Assembly (NCBI GenBank): GCA_003520205.1
Contig: DOVG01000044.1
Coordinates: 1-26,352 of the forward strand
Source of the DNA: Lachnospiraceae bacterium
Lineage (GTDB): Bacteria > Bacillota > Clostridia > Lachnospirales > Lachnospiraceae
Direction of reading: 5' to 3'
DNA: 26,352 nt
Of this stretch, positions 15,749 to 24,315 are shown piece by piece. The notes beneath the pieces were generated by a model that saw nothing but the letters and a program-made list of their open reading frames with translations, did not search any database and was not told the origin of the DNA. A program made the position numbers and the translations under genes. Numbering within the stretch: position 1 is the first letter of the stretch; each line of letters begins with the position of its first letter.

Positions 15749-17101
15749 ATGTCACAGAAAATATCTTTTAATTTTGACAATACTAAGTTTATGGCTAGCG
15801 ATGCAGATATCGAGGCTATAAAGCCAAGAATCGAAGCAGCCAGGAAAACACTTGTAGAAAAGACCGGCGAAGGAAATGATTTCCTTGGATGGATTGATCT
15901 TCCTATTGATTATGATAAGGAAGAATTTGCACGTATTAAGAAGGCAGCTGCAAAGATACAGAGTGATTCTGATGTTCTTCTTGTTATCGGAATCGGTGGT
16001 TCTTATCTGGGAGCAAGAGCTGCTATTGAAGCACTTCGTCATAGTTTCTATAATTCAGTATCAAAAGAGATTCGTAAAACTCCAGAGATTTATTACTGTG
16101 GAAACAACCTCAGCTCTACATATGTATCAGAGCTGATCGAAGTAATCGGAGACAGAGACTTCTCTATAAATGTTATATCCAAGTCAGGTACAACAACAGA
16201 GTGTTCTGTTGCATTCCGTATCTTCAAGGAACTTATCGAGAAGAAGTATGGCAAAGAGGAAGCAGCTAAGAGAATCTATGCTACAACAGATAAGGCTCGT
16301 GGAGCTCTTAAAACTCTTTCAAACGAAGAAGGATATGAGACATTTGTTGTACCAGATGATGTAGGTGGAAGATTCTCAGTTCTTACTGCAGTTGGACTTC
16401 TTCCTATCGCAGCAAGTGGTGCAGATATCGACAAGCTTATGCAGGGTGCTGCAAATGCAAGAGAGTTCTGTCTTGCTGAAGGATTTGATACAAGTGATGT
16501 TCTTAAGTATGCAGCAGTTAGAAATGTGCTTCATGAAAAAGGACTTGGAATGGAAATCCTTGGTAACTTTGAACCTGCACTTCATTTTGTAACAGAGTGG
16601 TGGAAACAGCTCTACGGAGAGAGTGAAGGTAAGGATGGTAAGGGTATCTTCCCTGCAGGAGTTGACTTTACAACAGATCTTCATTCACTTGGACAGTTTA
16701 TTCAGGAAGGAACAAAGAATCATTTTGAGACATTTATAAATGTTCTTAATCCTCGTAAGGCGGTTGTAATGCAGAAGGAAGACACAGACCTTGATGGTCT
16801 TAACTATCTGGCTGGTCAGACAGTTGATTTTATAAATAAGTGTGCAATGAACGGAACTATTCTTGCACATGTGGATGGTGGTGTTCCAAACATCCGTATA
16901 GATATGGATGCTATTGATGAGCTTAGTCTTGGTGAACTGTTCTACAAGTTCGAATTTGCCTGTGGTGTAAGTGGTTATACTCTTGGAGTTAATCCGTTTA
17001 ATCAGCCGGGAGTTGAGAGTTATAAGAAGAACATGTTTGCTCTTCTTGGTAAGCCGGGCTTTGAAGATATGACAGCAGAACTTAGAAAAAGACTTGGTTA
17101 A
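15749..17101 (+). CDS. pgi: Glucose-6-phosphate isomerase
   Basis: A 450-residue cytoplasmic enzyme interconverting glucose 6-phosphate and fructose 6-phosphate. The length is typical of the shorter Firmicutes-type Pgi. Seen directly: 'VIGIGGSYLGARAA' and 'ISKSGTTTE' (phosphosugar-binding SIS motifs), the first family signature 'DVGGRFSVLTAVGL', and the second signature 'GVNPFNQPGVESYKK' near the C-terminus. AAGGAG at 15734-15739 precedes the ATG. Codon choice is more biased (GAA, AAG, CTT, GTT) than in neighbouring genes, which fits high expression. It has its own promoter after the HD-GYP gene and is followed by a hairpin, so it is probably monocistronic. Confidence 0.98.
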   Translation: MSQKISFNFDNTKFMASDADIEAIKPRIEAARKTLVEKTGEGNDFLGWIDLPIDYDKEEFARIKKAAAKIQSDSDVLLVIGIGGSYLGARAAIEALRHSFYNSVSKEIRKTPEIYYCGNNLSSTYVSELIEVIGDRDFSINVISKSGTTTECSVAFRIFKELIEKKYGKEEAAKRIYATTDKARGALKTLSNEEGYETFVVPDDVGGRFSVLTAVGLLPIAASGADIDKLMQGAANAREFCLAEGFDTSDVLKYAAVRNVLHEKGLGMEILGNFEPALHFVTEWWKQLYGESEGKDGKGIFPAGVDFTTDLHSLGQFIQEGTKNHFETFINVLNPRKAVVMQKEDTDLDGLNYLAGQTVDFINKCAMNGTILAHVDGGVPNIRIDMDAIDELSLGELFYKFEFACGVSGYTLGVNPFNQPGVESYKKNMFALLGKPGFEDMTAELRKRLG

Positions 17102-17122
17102 TTCTGAAGATAATGACATGCG

Positions 17123-17156
17123 TGACCACCACTGGGAAAAGTCCTAAGGGTGGTCA
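17123..17156 (+). terminator. Hairpin after pgi (terminator-like, no U-tract)
   Basis: TGACCACC (17123-17130) pairs perfectly with GGTGGTCA (17149-17156) around an 18-base loop. The following bases, TACATATTAAG, are not a proper U-tract, so termination may be partial and the downstream gene could receive read-through from pgi. Confidence 0.45.
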
Positions 17157-17180
17157 TACATATTAAGAATGGAGTTTTAT

Positions 17181-18977
17181 ATGAAGGTTAGAAAGTTTAG
17201 ATTGTTACTAATGATACTGGCTGTAATGATAGTGGGTGTTCTTGGAAAAGACTTTATTTCAACCGGTAAAGGTATAGTGTACGCTGCAACAGTTACTAAA
17301 GAAGCAGGAAGTTTTTCAACATTCCAGAAAGAGCCTGAAGATGATGGCTACCAGGATATTGGTGGTGTGAGATTATATACTTTAGATGGTAAGGAACCTA
17401 AGGAGAATAATCAGCCTACAGAAGAAGATATAGATTCTGCCATGGAAGCTGTTTCTATGAGAATGGGGGCTATAGCAAGCCGTGACTGGTACAGTTATAG
17501 TTCAAAATATTTCTTTCAGAGTCTTAATAATGAGCAAAAAAAGCTTTATAAAGATATGTATGCTTATTGTATGTATTATCTGGTAACAGAAGATGCTAAT
17601 TCTGAAAGCCCTGCAAATTATACTACTACTCAGATTACGCTTAATGGGAAAATAGTAAATGAGTCACTTACGAAGTTTTTTAAGTATAGTACATATAGCA
17701 TAAGCTCTATGGATGCAGCAGATGTTTTATTAGTATTTCTATATGAAAATCCGCAGTTTTATTTCCTGGATAATGGAGCTATCCTGTTAGGAGATGGTTC
17801 GGGATTCTGTCTGACATTATTTGATATATTCGGTGATAGCAGATCAAGAGCAGATATGACTGAGAAGATATTTAATAAGGTTGATAGTTATGCTGCACAG
17901 GTTGCTGCACAGAAGACAGACTATGATAAAGTAAAAAAAGCACATGATCTTTTATGTGAAAATAACACATACGCATTTTCTGGAAATCTCGGTCTTCCTG
18001 AAATGTACGACCAATCTATATATAGTTCTATAATAATGCAGAAAACTGTTTGTGCAGGATATTCTAAAGGAGCCGAAGCGATTCTTAGAAAGGCTGGAAT
18101 TCCTGCTATATGTGTTACGAGTACTGATAAAGGATACCATGCCTGGAATATGGTAAAGGTTGGAGCCAACTGGTACAATCTGGATATTACGTGGGATGAT
18201 GAGAAGGAGGAAAATCCTTATGATGTTCGGATTCCTTTCACATTAAACTATTTTATGTTAGTTTCAGATAAGAATGTAGTTAAATATGATTATGATTTAA
18301 AAGGAAATCCAAAGGAATCACATAAGTACAAAGAAATATGGGGTTATCTGACTAAACCTGTGAGCTTAAACAACTATTCTGCGTCAACTTATATGAATTC
18401 TAATAATTCAACTGCTCTGCCGGATTATAATGCAAAGGGTGAATTAAATAGTGTATATCTGCCTGAAGTAAAGCCGGTTATAACTCTGGCAGCAAAGGAA
18501 TTTGCTTATACAGGTTCGGTTATAAAGCCTGCGGTTACTGCAGTAAAAGCAGGTGGATATGCTATGGACGCTTCAAAGTATACAGTGACATATACCTCAG
18601 CTAAAAAGGTAGGAAAGTATAAAGTTACTGTTACAATGAATCCTTCTTCAGGATACACGGGAAGTGCCAAGGCTGAGTTTACTATAGTTCCTAAGAAGAC
18701 CAGCTTAAAGAAGGTTTCTTCCGGTTCAGGAACTATAAAAGTTAAGGTTAAGAAAGTGAGCTCTCAGGCTACAGGCTATCAGATACAGGTATCTACTAAG
18801 AAGAGCTTCAAGAGTAAAAAGACTGCATGGCTTAAGAGCTATAAGAAAACTTCCAAGACTATAAGCGGACTTAAGTCTGGAAAGAAATATTATGTAAGAG
18901 TCAGAACCTATAAGACTGTAAAGGGTAAGAAGTATTATTCGGAATGGTCAAAGGTTAAGAAAGTAAAAGTAAAATAA
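17181..18977 (+). CDS. Secreted transglutaminase-like protein with Ig-like and FN3-like tail
   Basis: A 598-residue exported protein. The start at 17181 is preferred to an ATG 12 bases earlier because GGAG (17171-17174) is 6 bases upstream and the product then begins MKVRKFRLLL, a typical signal peptide ending near 'VYAAT'. Residues about 250-345 resemble the transglutaminase-like thiol fold: 'TVCAGYSKGAEAILRKAGI' with Cys291, 'GYHAWNMVKV' with His320, and 'WYNLDITWDD' with Asp335, a full Cys-His-Asp triad. After about residue 430 come an Ig-like domain ('FAYTGSVIKPAVTAV', 'YTVTYTSAKKVGKYKVTV') and an FN3-like Lys-rich domain ('GYQIQVSTKKSFKSKKTAW', 'KKYYVRVRTYK'), common in Lachnospiraceae surface proteins. 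The domain may cross-link or cleave cell-wall or protein substrates. The next gene starts 3 bases after the last base of its stop codon. Confidence 0.87.
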   Translation: MKVRKFRLLLMILAVMIVGVLGKDFISTGKGIVYAATVTKEAGSFSTFQKEPEDDGYQDIGGVRLYTLDGKEPKENNQPTEEDIDSAMEAVSMRMGAIASRDWYSYSSKYFFQSLNNEQKKLYKDMYAYCMYYLVTEDANSESPANYTTTQITLNGKIVNESLTKFFKYSTYSISSMDAADVLLVFLYENPQFYFLDNGAILLGDGSGFCLTLFDIFGDSRSRADMTEKIFNKVDSYAAQVAAQKTDYDKVKKAHDLLCENNTYAFSGNLGLPEMYDQSIYSSIIMQKTVCAGYSKGAEAILRKAGIPAICVTSTDKGYHAWNMVKVGANWYNLDITWDDEKEENPYDVRIPFTLNYFMLVSDKNVVKYDYDLKGNPKESHKYKEIWGYLTKPVSLNNYSASTYMNSNNSTALPDYNAKGELNSVYLPEVKPVITLAAKEFAYTGSVIKPAVTAVKAGGYAMDASKYTVTYTSAKKVGKYKVTVTMNPSSGYTGSAKAEFTIVPKKTSLKKVSSGSGTIKVKVKKVSSQATGYQIQVSTKKSFKSKKTAWLKSYKKTSKTISGLKSGKKYYVRVRTYKTVKGKKYYSEWSKVKKVKVK

Positions 18978-18979
18978 TT

Positions 18980-20125
18980 ATGGATGAAATATTCGAATTT
19001 ATCGCTCCCTGCCATTTTGGTCTGGAAAGTGTTCTGAAAAAGGAAATCATAAGTCTTGGCTATGAGATAGCCGGGGTGGAGGATGGACGTGTTACATTCA
19101 GAGGACCGGTCAGTGCCGTGGCAAGGGCAAATATCGGAATCAGAACAAGTGAAAGAATACTGCTTAAATGTGGTAGCTTTAAGGCTACCACATTTGATGA
19201 TTTATACGATGGTATAAGACATATTCCATGGGCAAGAATCATCCCGAGAGATGGACGTTTCTGGGTTACGAAAGCTACAACAAACCGTTCGAAGCTTTTT
19301 AGTCAGACCAGTATCCAGAGTATAGCCAAGAAGGCTATGGTTGAAAGTATGTCGTCTACTTATCATGTGAACCGTTTCACAGAGGATGGAGAGGATTATC
19401 CGGTAAGAATCTTTATTATGAAGGATGAAGTAACCGTTGGACTTGATACTACGGGGATATCGCTTCATAAAAGAGGTTACAGACAGCTTGTAGGTAAGGC
19501 TCCTATATCGGAGACTCTTGCTGCTGCACTTATTATGCTGACTCCATGGAGAGAGGACAGGCTTCTTGTGGATCCGTTCTGTGGAAGTGGTACATTTCCC
19601 ATAGAAGCAGCAATGATAGGTGCCAATATAGCACCAGGTGTGAACAGAGACTTTACATCCTGTACGTGGGAGAAGCTGATACCAAAGAAGATATGGTATG
19701 ATGCTTATGATGAAGCGAGGTCTCTTGAGAAAACAGATATAGAGATGCATATACAGGGTTATGACCTGGATTCAGATATAGTTAAATGCGCCATGAAGAA
19801 TGCAGAGGATGCAGGTGTGGCGGAGTATATACATTTTCAGGCAAAGCCGGTAAGGGAACTCAGTTCTTCAAAGTCTTACGGATTTATCATAACAAATCCA
19901 CCTTATGGAGAACGACTTGAGGAGAAGGAGGCACTTCCGGAGCTCTACTCCGTGATAGGAGAGCGTTTCAGAGCGCTTAATAACTGGTCCATGTTCCTTA
20001 TCAGTTCATATGAGGATGCAGAGAGATATATAGGACGTAAGGCTGATAAGAACCGTAAGATATATAATGGAATGATTAAATCATATTATTACCAGTTTAT
20101 GGGACCAAAACCACCTAAGAGGTAG
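18980..20125 (+). CDS. 23S rRNA guanine-N2 methyltransferase, RlmL/YpsC family (THUMP + methylase)
   Basis: A 381-residue cytoplasmic RNA methyltransferase. The N-terminal ferredoxin-like/THUMP part (about 1-160, 'FIAPCHFGLESVLKKEI', 'GRVTFRGP') positions RNA. The Rossmann methylase carries 'VDPFCGSGTFPIEAAMIG' (SAM motif, about 196-210) and the N-methylase signature Asn306-Pro-Pro-Tyr in 'ITNPPYGERL'. The length matches the stand-alone YpsC form in Firmicutes rather than the fused RlmKL of enterobacteria. The ATG lies 2 bases after the transglutaminase-like gene and there is no good ribosome binding site, so translational coupling is likely. The next gene starts 4 bases after its stop. Exact target base is inferred from family only. 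Confidence 0.93.
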   Translation: MDEIFEFIAPCHFGLESVLKKEIISLGYEIAGVEDGRVTFRGPVSAVARANIGIRTSERILLKCGSFKATTFDDLYDGIRHIPWARIIPRDGRFWVTKATTNRSKLFSQTSIQSIAKKAMVESMSSTYHVNRFTEDGEDYPVRIFIMKDEVTVGLDTTGISLHKRGYRQLVGKAPISETLAAALIMLTPWREDRLLVDPFCGSGTFPIEAAMIGANIAPGVNRDFTSCTWEKLIPKKIWYDAYDEARSLEKTDIEMHIQGYDLDSDIVKCAMKNAEDAGVAEYIHFQAKPVRELSSSKSYGFIITNPPYGERLEEKEALPELYSVIGERFRALNNWSMFLISSYEDAERYIGRKADKNRKIYNGMIKSYYYQFMGPKPPKR

Positions 20126-20129
20126 GAAA

Positions 20130-21779
20130 TTGAAGAAGATAATAGTAGGAATTTTTATCCTGTTCACAGCCGCTCTTCTTGCTATTTTTAACTCTGATGT
20201 GAAGCCGGGCAAGATAGAAAAGAAGTCGGAGACTTCTGCTGCTGCAAGAACGCTTCTGGAGAATAAAGCCAGATTTATACAGGAAAATGGTATCGACATT
20301 CTGATAGACGGAAAGAGTCTGATGAATTTTGGATATAAGTTGAAAATCGACGATGAACTGAAGGTTTATGCTTCAGAAAGGTTCATGGAGGATATCATGG
20401 GCTGCTCGATAAATGTATATAAATCGGGCAAGGTCATAGTCGATAGAGCAAAGACAGAGCTGGAGTTTTCTTCGGATGAAGTGGAGCTGCTTGACGGTGT
20501 GAGATTTATTCCCATAAGTGATGTGGTTGATCGACTGGGATACAGGGTTGAATATAATTTTAAGAAAAACCAGATTAATTTTATAAATATTGATGATGGA
20601 AGATTTCTGCCTGACGCATATGATATGCGTGATCATGACAGACTGACTCCGGTGAGGGATCAGGGAGACTTTGGAACCTGCTGGGCATTTGCCAGTCTGG
20701 GGGCATTGGAAAGTATAACGCTTCCTGAAGAGGAGAATATCTACTCTGTTGATCATATGTCACTTAACAATGGATACAGTCTGGATATAAGTGACGGTGG
20801 TGAACATACCATGAGTATAGCTTATATGGCCTCATGGCGTGGACCTGTATATGAAAAGGATGACATATATGGTGACGGAGTGACTAATAACAGTCTGAAA
20901 GCTGTAAAGCATCTCGAGGAAGCTATTATCATGAACAGCAGAGATGATAATAAGGTTAAGAGTGCTATTTATAAATATGGTGGAGTGGAAACTTCTATCT
21001 ACATGGAGATGGATTATGGAAGTACCACATCGGAATTCTATAACGAGGAGACTCATAGTTATTTCTATGATGGAAAGGCATCTCCAAATCACGATATAGT
21101 AATAGTTGGATGGAATGATCATTATCCAAAGGAGAATTTTGCGAAGAAACCAAAGAATGATGGAGCCTATATCTGTAAGAACAGCTGGGGTGATGACTTT
21201 GGTGAAGATGGATATATATACATATCCTATGAGGATGTGAGAATAGCTGAACAGGCTATCGTTTATACAAGAATTGCCGACCAGGATAATTACGATAATA
21301 TATATCAGTCAGATAATCTTGGTTGGGTAGGACAGATGGGGTTCGGTAAGGAAACAGCATACTTCGCAAATGTATATACGGCCAAGAGTGATGAAGTGCT
21401 GAAAGCCATATCTTTTTATGCAACAGGTGACAATACAAGTTTTAAGGTATTTGTGGTAACGGATTTCAAGGATGACTCCTCACTTAATTCAGGAAGGCTT
21501 GAGATAGGAAAGGGAGAGACGAGATTCGCAGGTTACTATACTGTAGATTTAAGTCAGAATATAGAATTGAAAAAGGGGCAGAAATATGCTGTTATAGTCA
21601 GTGTAAAAACCCCGGGAAGTGAGAAACCGATTGCTATCGAATGCGATGCAGGTAACAGAACTAAAGGAATTGACATTAAGGATGGAGAAGGTTATATGAG
21701 TCTCTATGGAGAGAAGTGGCATCGGGCTGAGGATTCCGGGGCTAACATATGTCTAAAAGCATTTACTGATAATAAATAA
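20130..21779 (+). CDS. Exported papain-family (C1) cysteine peptidase with lectin-like C-terminal domain
   Basis: A 549-residue protein starting with TTG (GAGG site 7-8 bases upstream). An N-terminal hydrophobic segment ('IIVGIFILFTAALLAIF') acts as signal or anchor. Residues about 48-150 resemble the copper-amine-oxidase N-terminal-like domain of clostridial surface proteins ('DILIDGKSLMNFG', 'RFIPISDVVDRLGYRVEY'). The C1 domain (about 155-380) has Gln178 and Cys184 in 'QGDFGTCWAF', His321 in 'NHDIVIVGWND' and Asn351 in 'CKNSWGDDFGEDGY': a complete catalytic set. About 390-545 resembles the lectin-like domain that follows such peptidases in Clostridia. No propeptide of eukaryotic type is visible. 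A surface role in protein breakdown or processing of surface proteins is likely. Confidence 0.92.
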   Translation: MKKIIVGIFILFTAALLAIFNSDVKPGKIEKKSETSAAARTLLENKARFIQENGIDILIDGKSLMNFGYKLKIDDELKVYASERFMEDIMGCSINVYKSGKVIVDRAKTELEFSSDEVELLDGVRFIPISDVVDRLGYRVEYNFKKNQINFINIDDGRFLPDAYDMRDHDRLTPVRDQGDFGTCWAFASLGALESITLPEEENIYSVDHMSLNNGYSLDISDGGEHTMSIAYMASWRGPVYEKDDIYGDGVTNNSLKAVKHLEEAIIMNSRDDNKVKSAIYKYGGVETSIYMEMDYGSTTSEFYNEETHSYFYDGKASPNHDIVIVGWNDHYPKENFAKKPKNDGAYICKNSWGDDFGEDGYIYISYEDVRIAEQAIVYTRIADQDNYDNIYQSDNLGWVGQMGFGKETAYFANVYTAKSDEVLKAISFYATGDNTSFKVFVVTDFKDDSSLNSGRLEIGKGETRFAGYYTVDLSQNIELKKGQKYAVIVSVKTPGSEKPIAIECDAGNRTKGIDIKDGEGYMSLYGEKWHRAEDSGANICLKAFTDNK

Positions 21780-21798
21780 TGATTCAAAGGAGATAATA

Positions 21799-22392
21799 AT
21801 GCAGAAGCTGATATTTGCAACCGGCAATAAGGATAAACTCAGAGAGATAAAGGAAATCCTTGCAGGGATGGATATAGAGATACTATCCATGAAGGAAGCA
21901 GGAATTGATATAGATATAGTAGAGGATGGTAAAACATTTGAGGAAAATGCTCTCATAAAAGCAAGAGCGGTATGTAAGGCAAGCGGTGAGCTGTCACTGG
22001 CTGATGATTCCGGACTTGAGATAGATGCGTTGGGTAAAGAACCGGGAATATATTCTGCCAGATATATGGGAGAGGATACCTCATATGATATAAAAAATAA
22101 TAATCTGATTGAAAGACTTGAAGGAATTCCGGATGAGCAGAGAACTGCAAGATTCGTGTGTGCCATGGCTGCAGTTTTTCCGGATGGAACTGAAAAGACA
22201 TTTGTCAGAACCATGGAAGGAAGAATCGGTTATAAGATTGCCGGAGAGTATGGCTTTGGTTACGATCCGATATTCGTGCTTCCTGAATATGGAAAGACTT
22301 CAGCTGAGATAAGTCCTGAAGAGAAGAATGCCATAAGTCATAGAGGTAAAGCCCTTCGTGCACTGGCGGAATATCTTAGTAGTAAGCAATAA
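21799..22392 (+). CDS. rdgB: XTP/dITP diphosphatase (non-canonical purine NTP pyrophosphatase)
   Basis: A 197-residue housekeeping enzyme that hydrolyses ITP, dITP and XTP to monophosphates and keeps deaminated purines out of DNA and RNA. The Ham1/RdgB motifs are all present: 'FATGNKDKLREIKEIL' at the N-terminus, 'GKTFEENALIKA', 'LADDSGLEIDAL' with the catalytic Asp pair, 'YGFGYDPIFVLPE' and 'SHRGKALRAL'. The length is normal. AAGGAG lies 7 bases before the ATG. It is 19 bases after the peptidase gene and 36 before the phosphoesterase gene; rdgB beside a yfcE-like phosphoesterase is a common arrangement in Firmicutes. Confidence 0.97.
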   Translation: MQKLIFATGNKDKLREIKEILAGMDIEILSMKEAGIDIDIVEDGKTFEENALIKARAVCKASGELSLADDSGLEIDALGKEPGIYSARYMGEDTSYDIKNNNLIERLEGIPDEQRTARFVCAMAAVFPDGTEKTFVRTMEGRIGYKIAGEYGFGYDPIFVLPEYGKTSAEISPEEKNAISHRGKALRALAEYLSSKQ

Positions 22393-22428
22393 TGATTTAG
22401 CATACGTATCTTAACAGAGGACAATTAC

Positions 22429-22968
22429 ATGATAAAAAAGATTCTCGTAGTAAGTGATTCACATGGAAAGACCCAGAATATTAAGCTATCGATAGATAGA
22501 GAGAATCCAGATATGCTTATTCATCTCGGTGACCTGGAGGATGATCCGGAGAAAATCAGAAGATGGCTTGGCTCCAGACCGGCTGTTTTTGTTCAGGGAA
22601 ACTGTGACAGGTATGGAGAAGCTTATGGGCAGAAGCAGGTGGCAGTATTTGAACTAAATAGTCACAGATTCTTCTGTACTCACGGACATAGACAGGCAGT
22701 TAACTATGGCTTGCAGAATCTGATGTATACTGCCCTGGAAAATGGATGTGATATAGCTATGTATGGTCATACCCATATACCGTATGATGAAATATGCGAA
22801 GTAGGGAGGAGTATGGATACATCGGAGAATTCAGAGGATTCTGCAGGCTCTGTAAGAATACTAAATCCGGGCAGCATAAGTCTTCCACGTGGTGGAAGCA
22901 GGAAAAGTTATATTGTTATTAATTTTGAAGATAATAATAACTATAGTGTAGAGCTTAAGCATTTGTAA
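22429..22968 (+). CDS. YfcE/MJ0936-type metallophosphoesterase
   Basis: A 179-residue cytoplasmic phosphodiesterase of the calcineurin-like superfamily. The metal ligands appear in the usual order: 'VVSDSHG' (Asp10, His12), 'HLGDLEDD', 'VQGNCDRYG', 'CTHGHRQ' and 'MYGHTHIP'. A short acidic, Ser-rich loop ('MDTSENSEDSAGS') before 'ILNPGSISLPRGG' is a small insertion relative to typical members. The physiological substrate of this family is uncertain. AGAGGA precedes the ATG. It is in the same run as rdgB and the AI-2E-family permease. Confidence 0.94.
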   Translation: MIKKILVVSDSHGKTQNIKLSIDRENPDMLIHLGDLEDDPEKIRRWLGSRPAVFVQGNCDRYGEAYGQKQVAVFELNSHRFFCTHGHRQAVNYGLQNLMYTALENGCDIAMYGHTHIPYDEICEVGRSMDTSENSEDSAGSVRILNPGSISLPRGGSRKSYIVINFEDNNNYSVELKHL

Positions 22969-22992
22969 GGTACATAAAAGCGGAGTATTTAT

Positions 22993-24264
22993 ATGAAGTA
23001 TTTAAAAGATGAAAAGGTCAGAAAGAATCTTTTTACAGGTTCGTGCCTCATCGTATTATTTTTTGTTATCTATAATATAAAATATATATGGGGAGCGGCA
23101 GGCAAGCTTATAGATATATTTGTTCCATTTATTGTAGGTGCAGCTATAGCATTTGTTCTTAATGTACCTATGAGATGGATAGAAAAAGGAATTTTGCGTA
23201 ACAGGCAGAAGTTTTCCGGAGCTAAATGGGATGGGATAAGAAGGGCGCTTGCGCTCATCATAACATTGCTTCTGGCTGTAGTAATAATATCGCTGATTCT
23301 ATATATGGTAATACCTCAGTTAGGAGATACCATAGGTCAGCTGGTCAGACAGATACCTCTGGGAATAGAGAAGCTGAATATCTGGGCGGATAATATATTC
23401 AGCACGCAACCAATAATACAACAGGCAATAGACAGCCTTGCACAGGATTGGCAGAGTATCCTGGAGAAGCTCATGGGATATATGAAAAATATAATCAACA
23501 GTGCTTTGGAGGGTGGCTTGCAGGCTGTAACAGGAATAGTTTCAGGGGTAATAAGCTTCGTAGTAGGATTTATATTTTCATTATATATCCTGGTGCAGAA
23601 AGAAAAGCTGGGCGATCAGGCAAAGAAAATCATATATGCTGTTTTTAGCAGGGAAACAGCAGATGAGATTATGGCAGTAGGCAGAATGTCTTCTAAAACA
23701 TTTGCCAATTTTATCTCCGGACAGTGTATGGAGGCCGTGATTCTTTCAGGAATGTTCTGTATAACTATGACTATTCTCAGACTTCCTTATGCTATGCTGA
23801 TTGGTGTGCTTATAGGTGTTATGAATCTGATTCCGATAGTCGGAGCATTTATTGGCTGTGGTATAGGTGCTTTACTTATTCTTCTGGTAGACCCTATGAA
23901 AGCACTGATATTTCTGGTAGCATTTATCATACTTCAGCAGATAGAGGGAAATCTTATCTATCCTAAAGTTGTTGGAGATTCGGTTGGTCTGCCGGGAATA
24001 TGGGTTCTTGTTTCAGTAACCGTAGGTGGAAGCCTCTTTGGCGTTAAGGGTATGGTGGTATTTATACCGCTTGTATCTGTTATGTATTCACTTTTCAGAA
24101 GAGGTGTGTATTCGCGCCTGCAGAAGAAGGAGCTTCTTGAAGGCTATGAGCTTATAACAGGAGTTGGTGAGGTTGAGGAAATCGAGATAAAAAGAAAGCA
24201 ACCTGAAGAAAGTCAGCAACCGAAAAAACAGAGAACAAGAAGAAATAAGAATCGTAATAAATGA
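22993..24264 (+). CDS. AI-2E family transporter (PF01594-type permease)
   Basis: A 423-residue membrane protein with the AI-2E family layout: two paired N-terminal helices ('IDIFVPFIVGAAIAFVLNVP' region and 'ALALIITLLLAVVIIS'), a long amphipathic stretch (about 110-185), then helices with 'GFIFSLYILVQKEKL', 'LIGVLIGVMNLIPIVGAFIG' and 'EGNLIYPKVVGDSVGLPGIW', the most conserved part. The family name comes from E. coli TqsA; most members export unknown solutes or exchange ions, so a quorum-signal role should not be assumed. The C-terminal tail of about 30 residues is highly basic (KKQRTRRNKNRNK), perhaps membrane-surface or nucleic-acid contact. GGAG precedes the ATG. Confidence 0.94.
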   Translation: MKYLKDEKVRKNLFTGSCLIVLFFVIYNIKYIWGAAGKLIDIFVPFIVGAAIAFVLNVPMRWIEKGILRNRQKFSGAKWDGIRRALALIITLLLAVVIISLILYMVIPQLGDTIGQLVRQIPLGIEKLNIWADNIFSTQPIIQQAIDSLAQDWQSILEKLMGYMKNIINSALEGGLQAVTGIVSGVISFVVGFIFSLYILVQKEKLGDQAKKIIYAVFSRETADEIMAVGRMSSKTFANFISGQCMEAVILSGMFCITMTILRLPYAMLIGVLIGVMNLIPIVGAFIGCGIGALLILLVDPMKALIFLVAFIILQQIEGNLIYPKVVGDSVGLPGIWVLVSVTVGGSLFGVKGMVVFIPLVSVMYSLFRRGVYSRLQKKELLEGYELITGVGEVEEIEIKRKQPEESQQPKKQRTRRNKNRNK

Positions 24265-24315
24265 TGCTAGAATAAAACAGGTAATTCGAATAGATTTACA
24301 GGAGAATAGGAATAT

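Noticed and set aside
21753..22214. Minus-strand open frame opposite rdgB
   Set aside because: The plus strand encodes a full RdgB with all motifs; the minus-strand product is low-complexity Ser/Ile.
22993..24264. A quorum-sensing (autoinducer-2) role for the AI-2E-family permease
   Set aside because: The family name is historical; no AI-2 genes lie nearby, so only the family is assigned.
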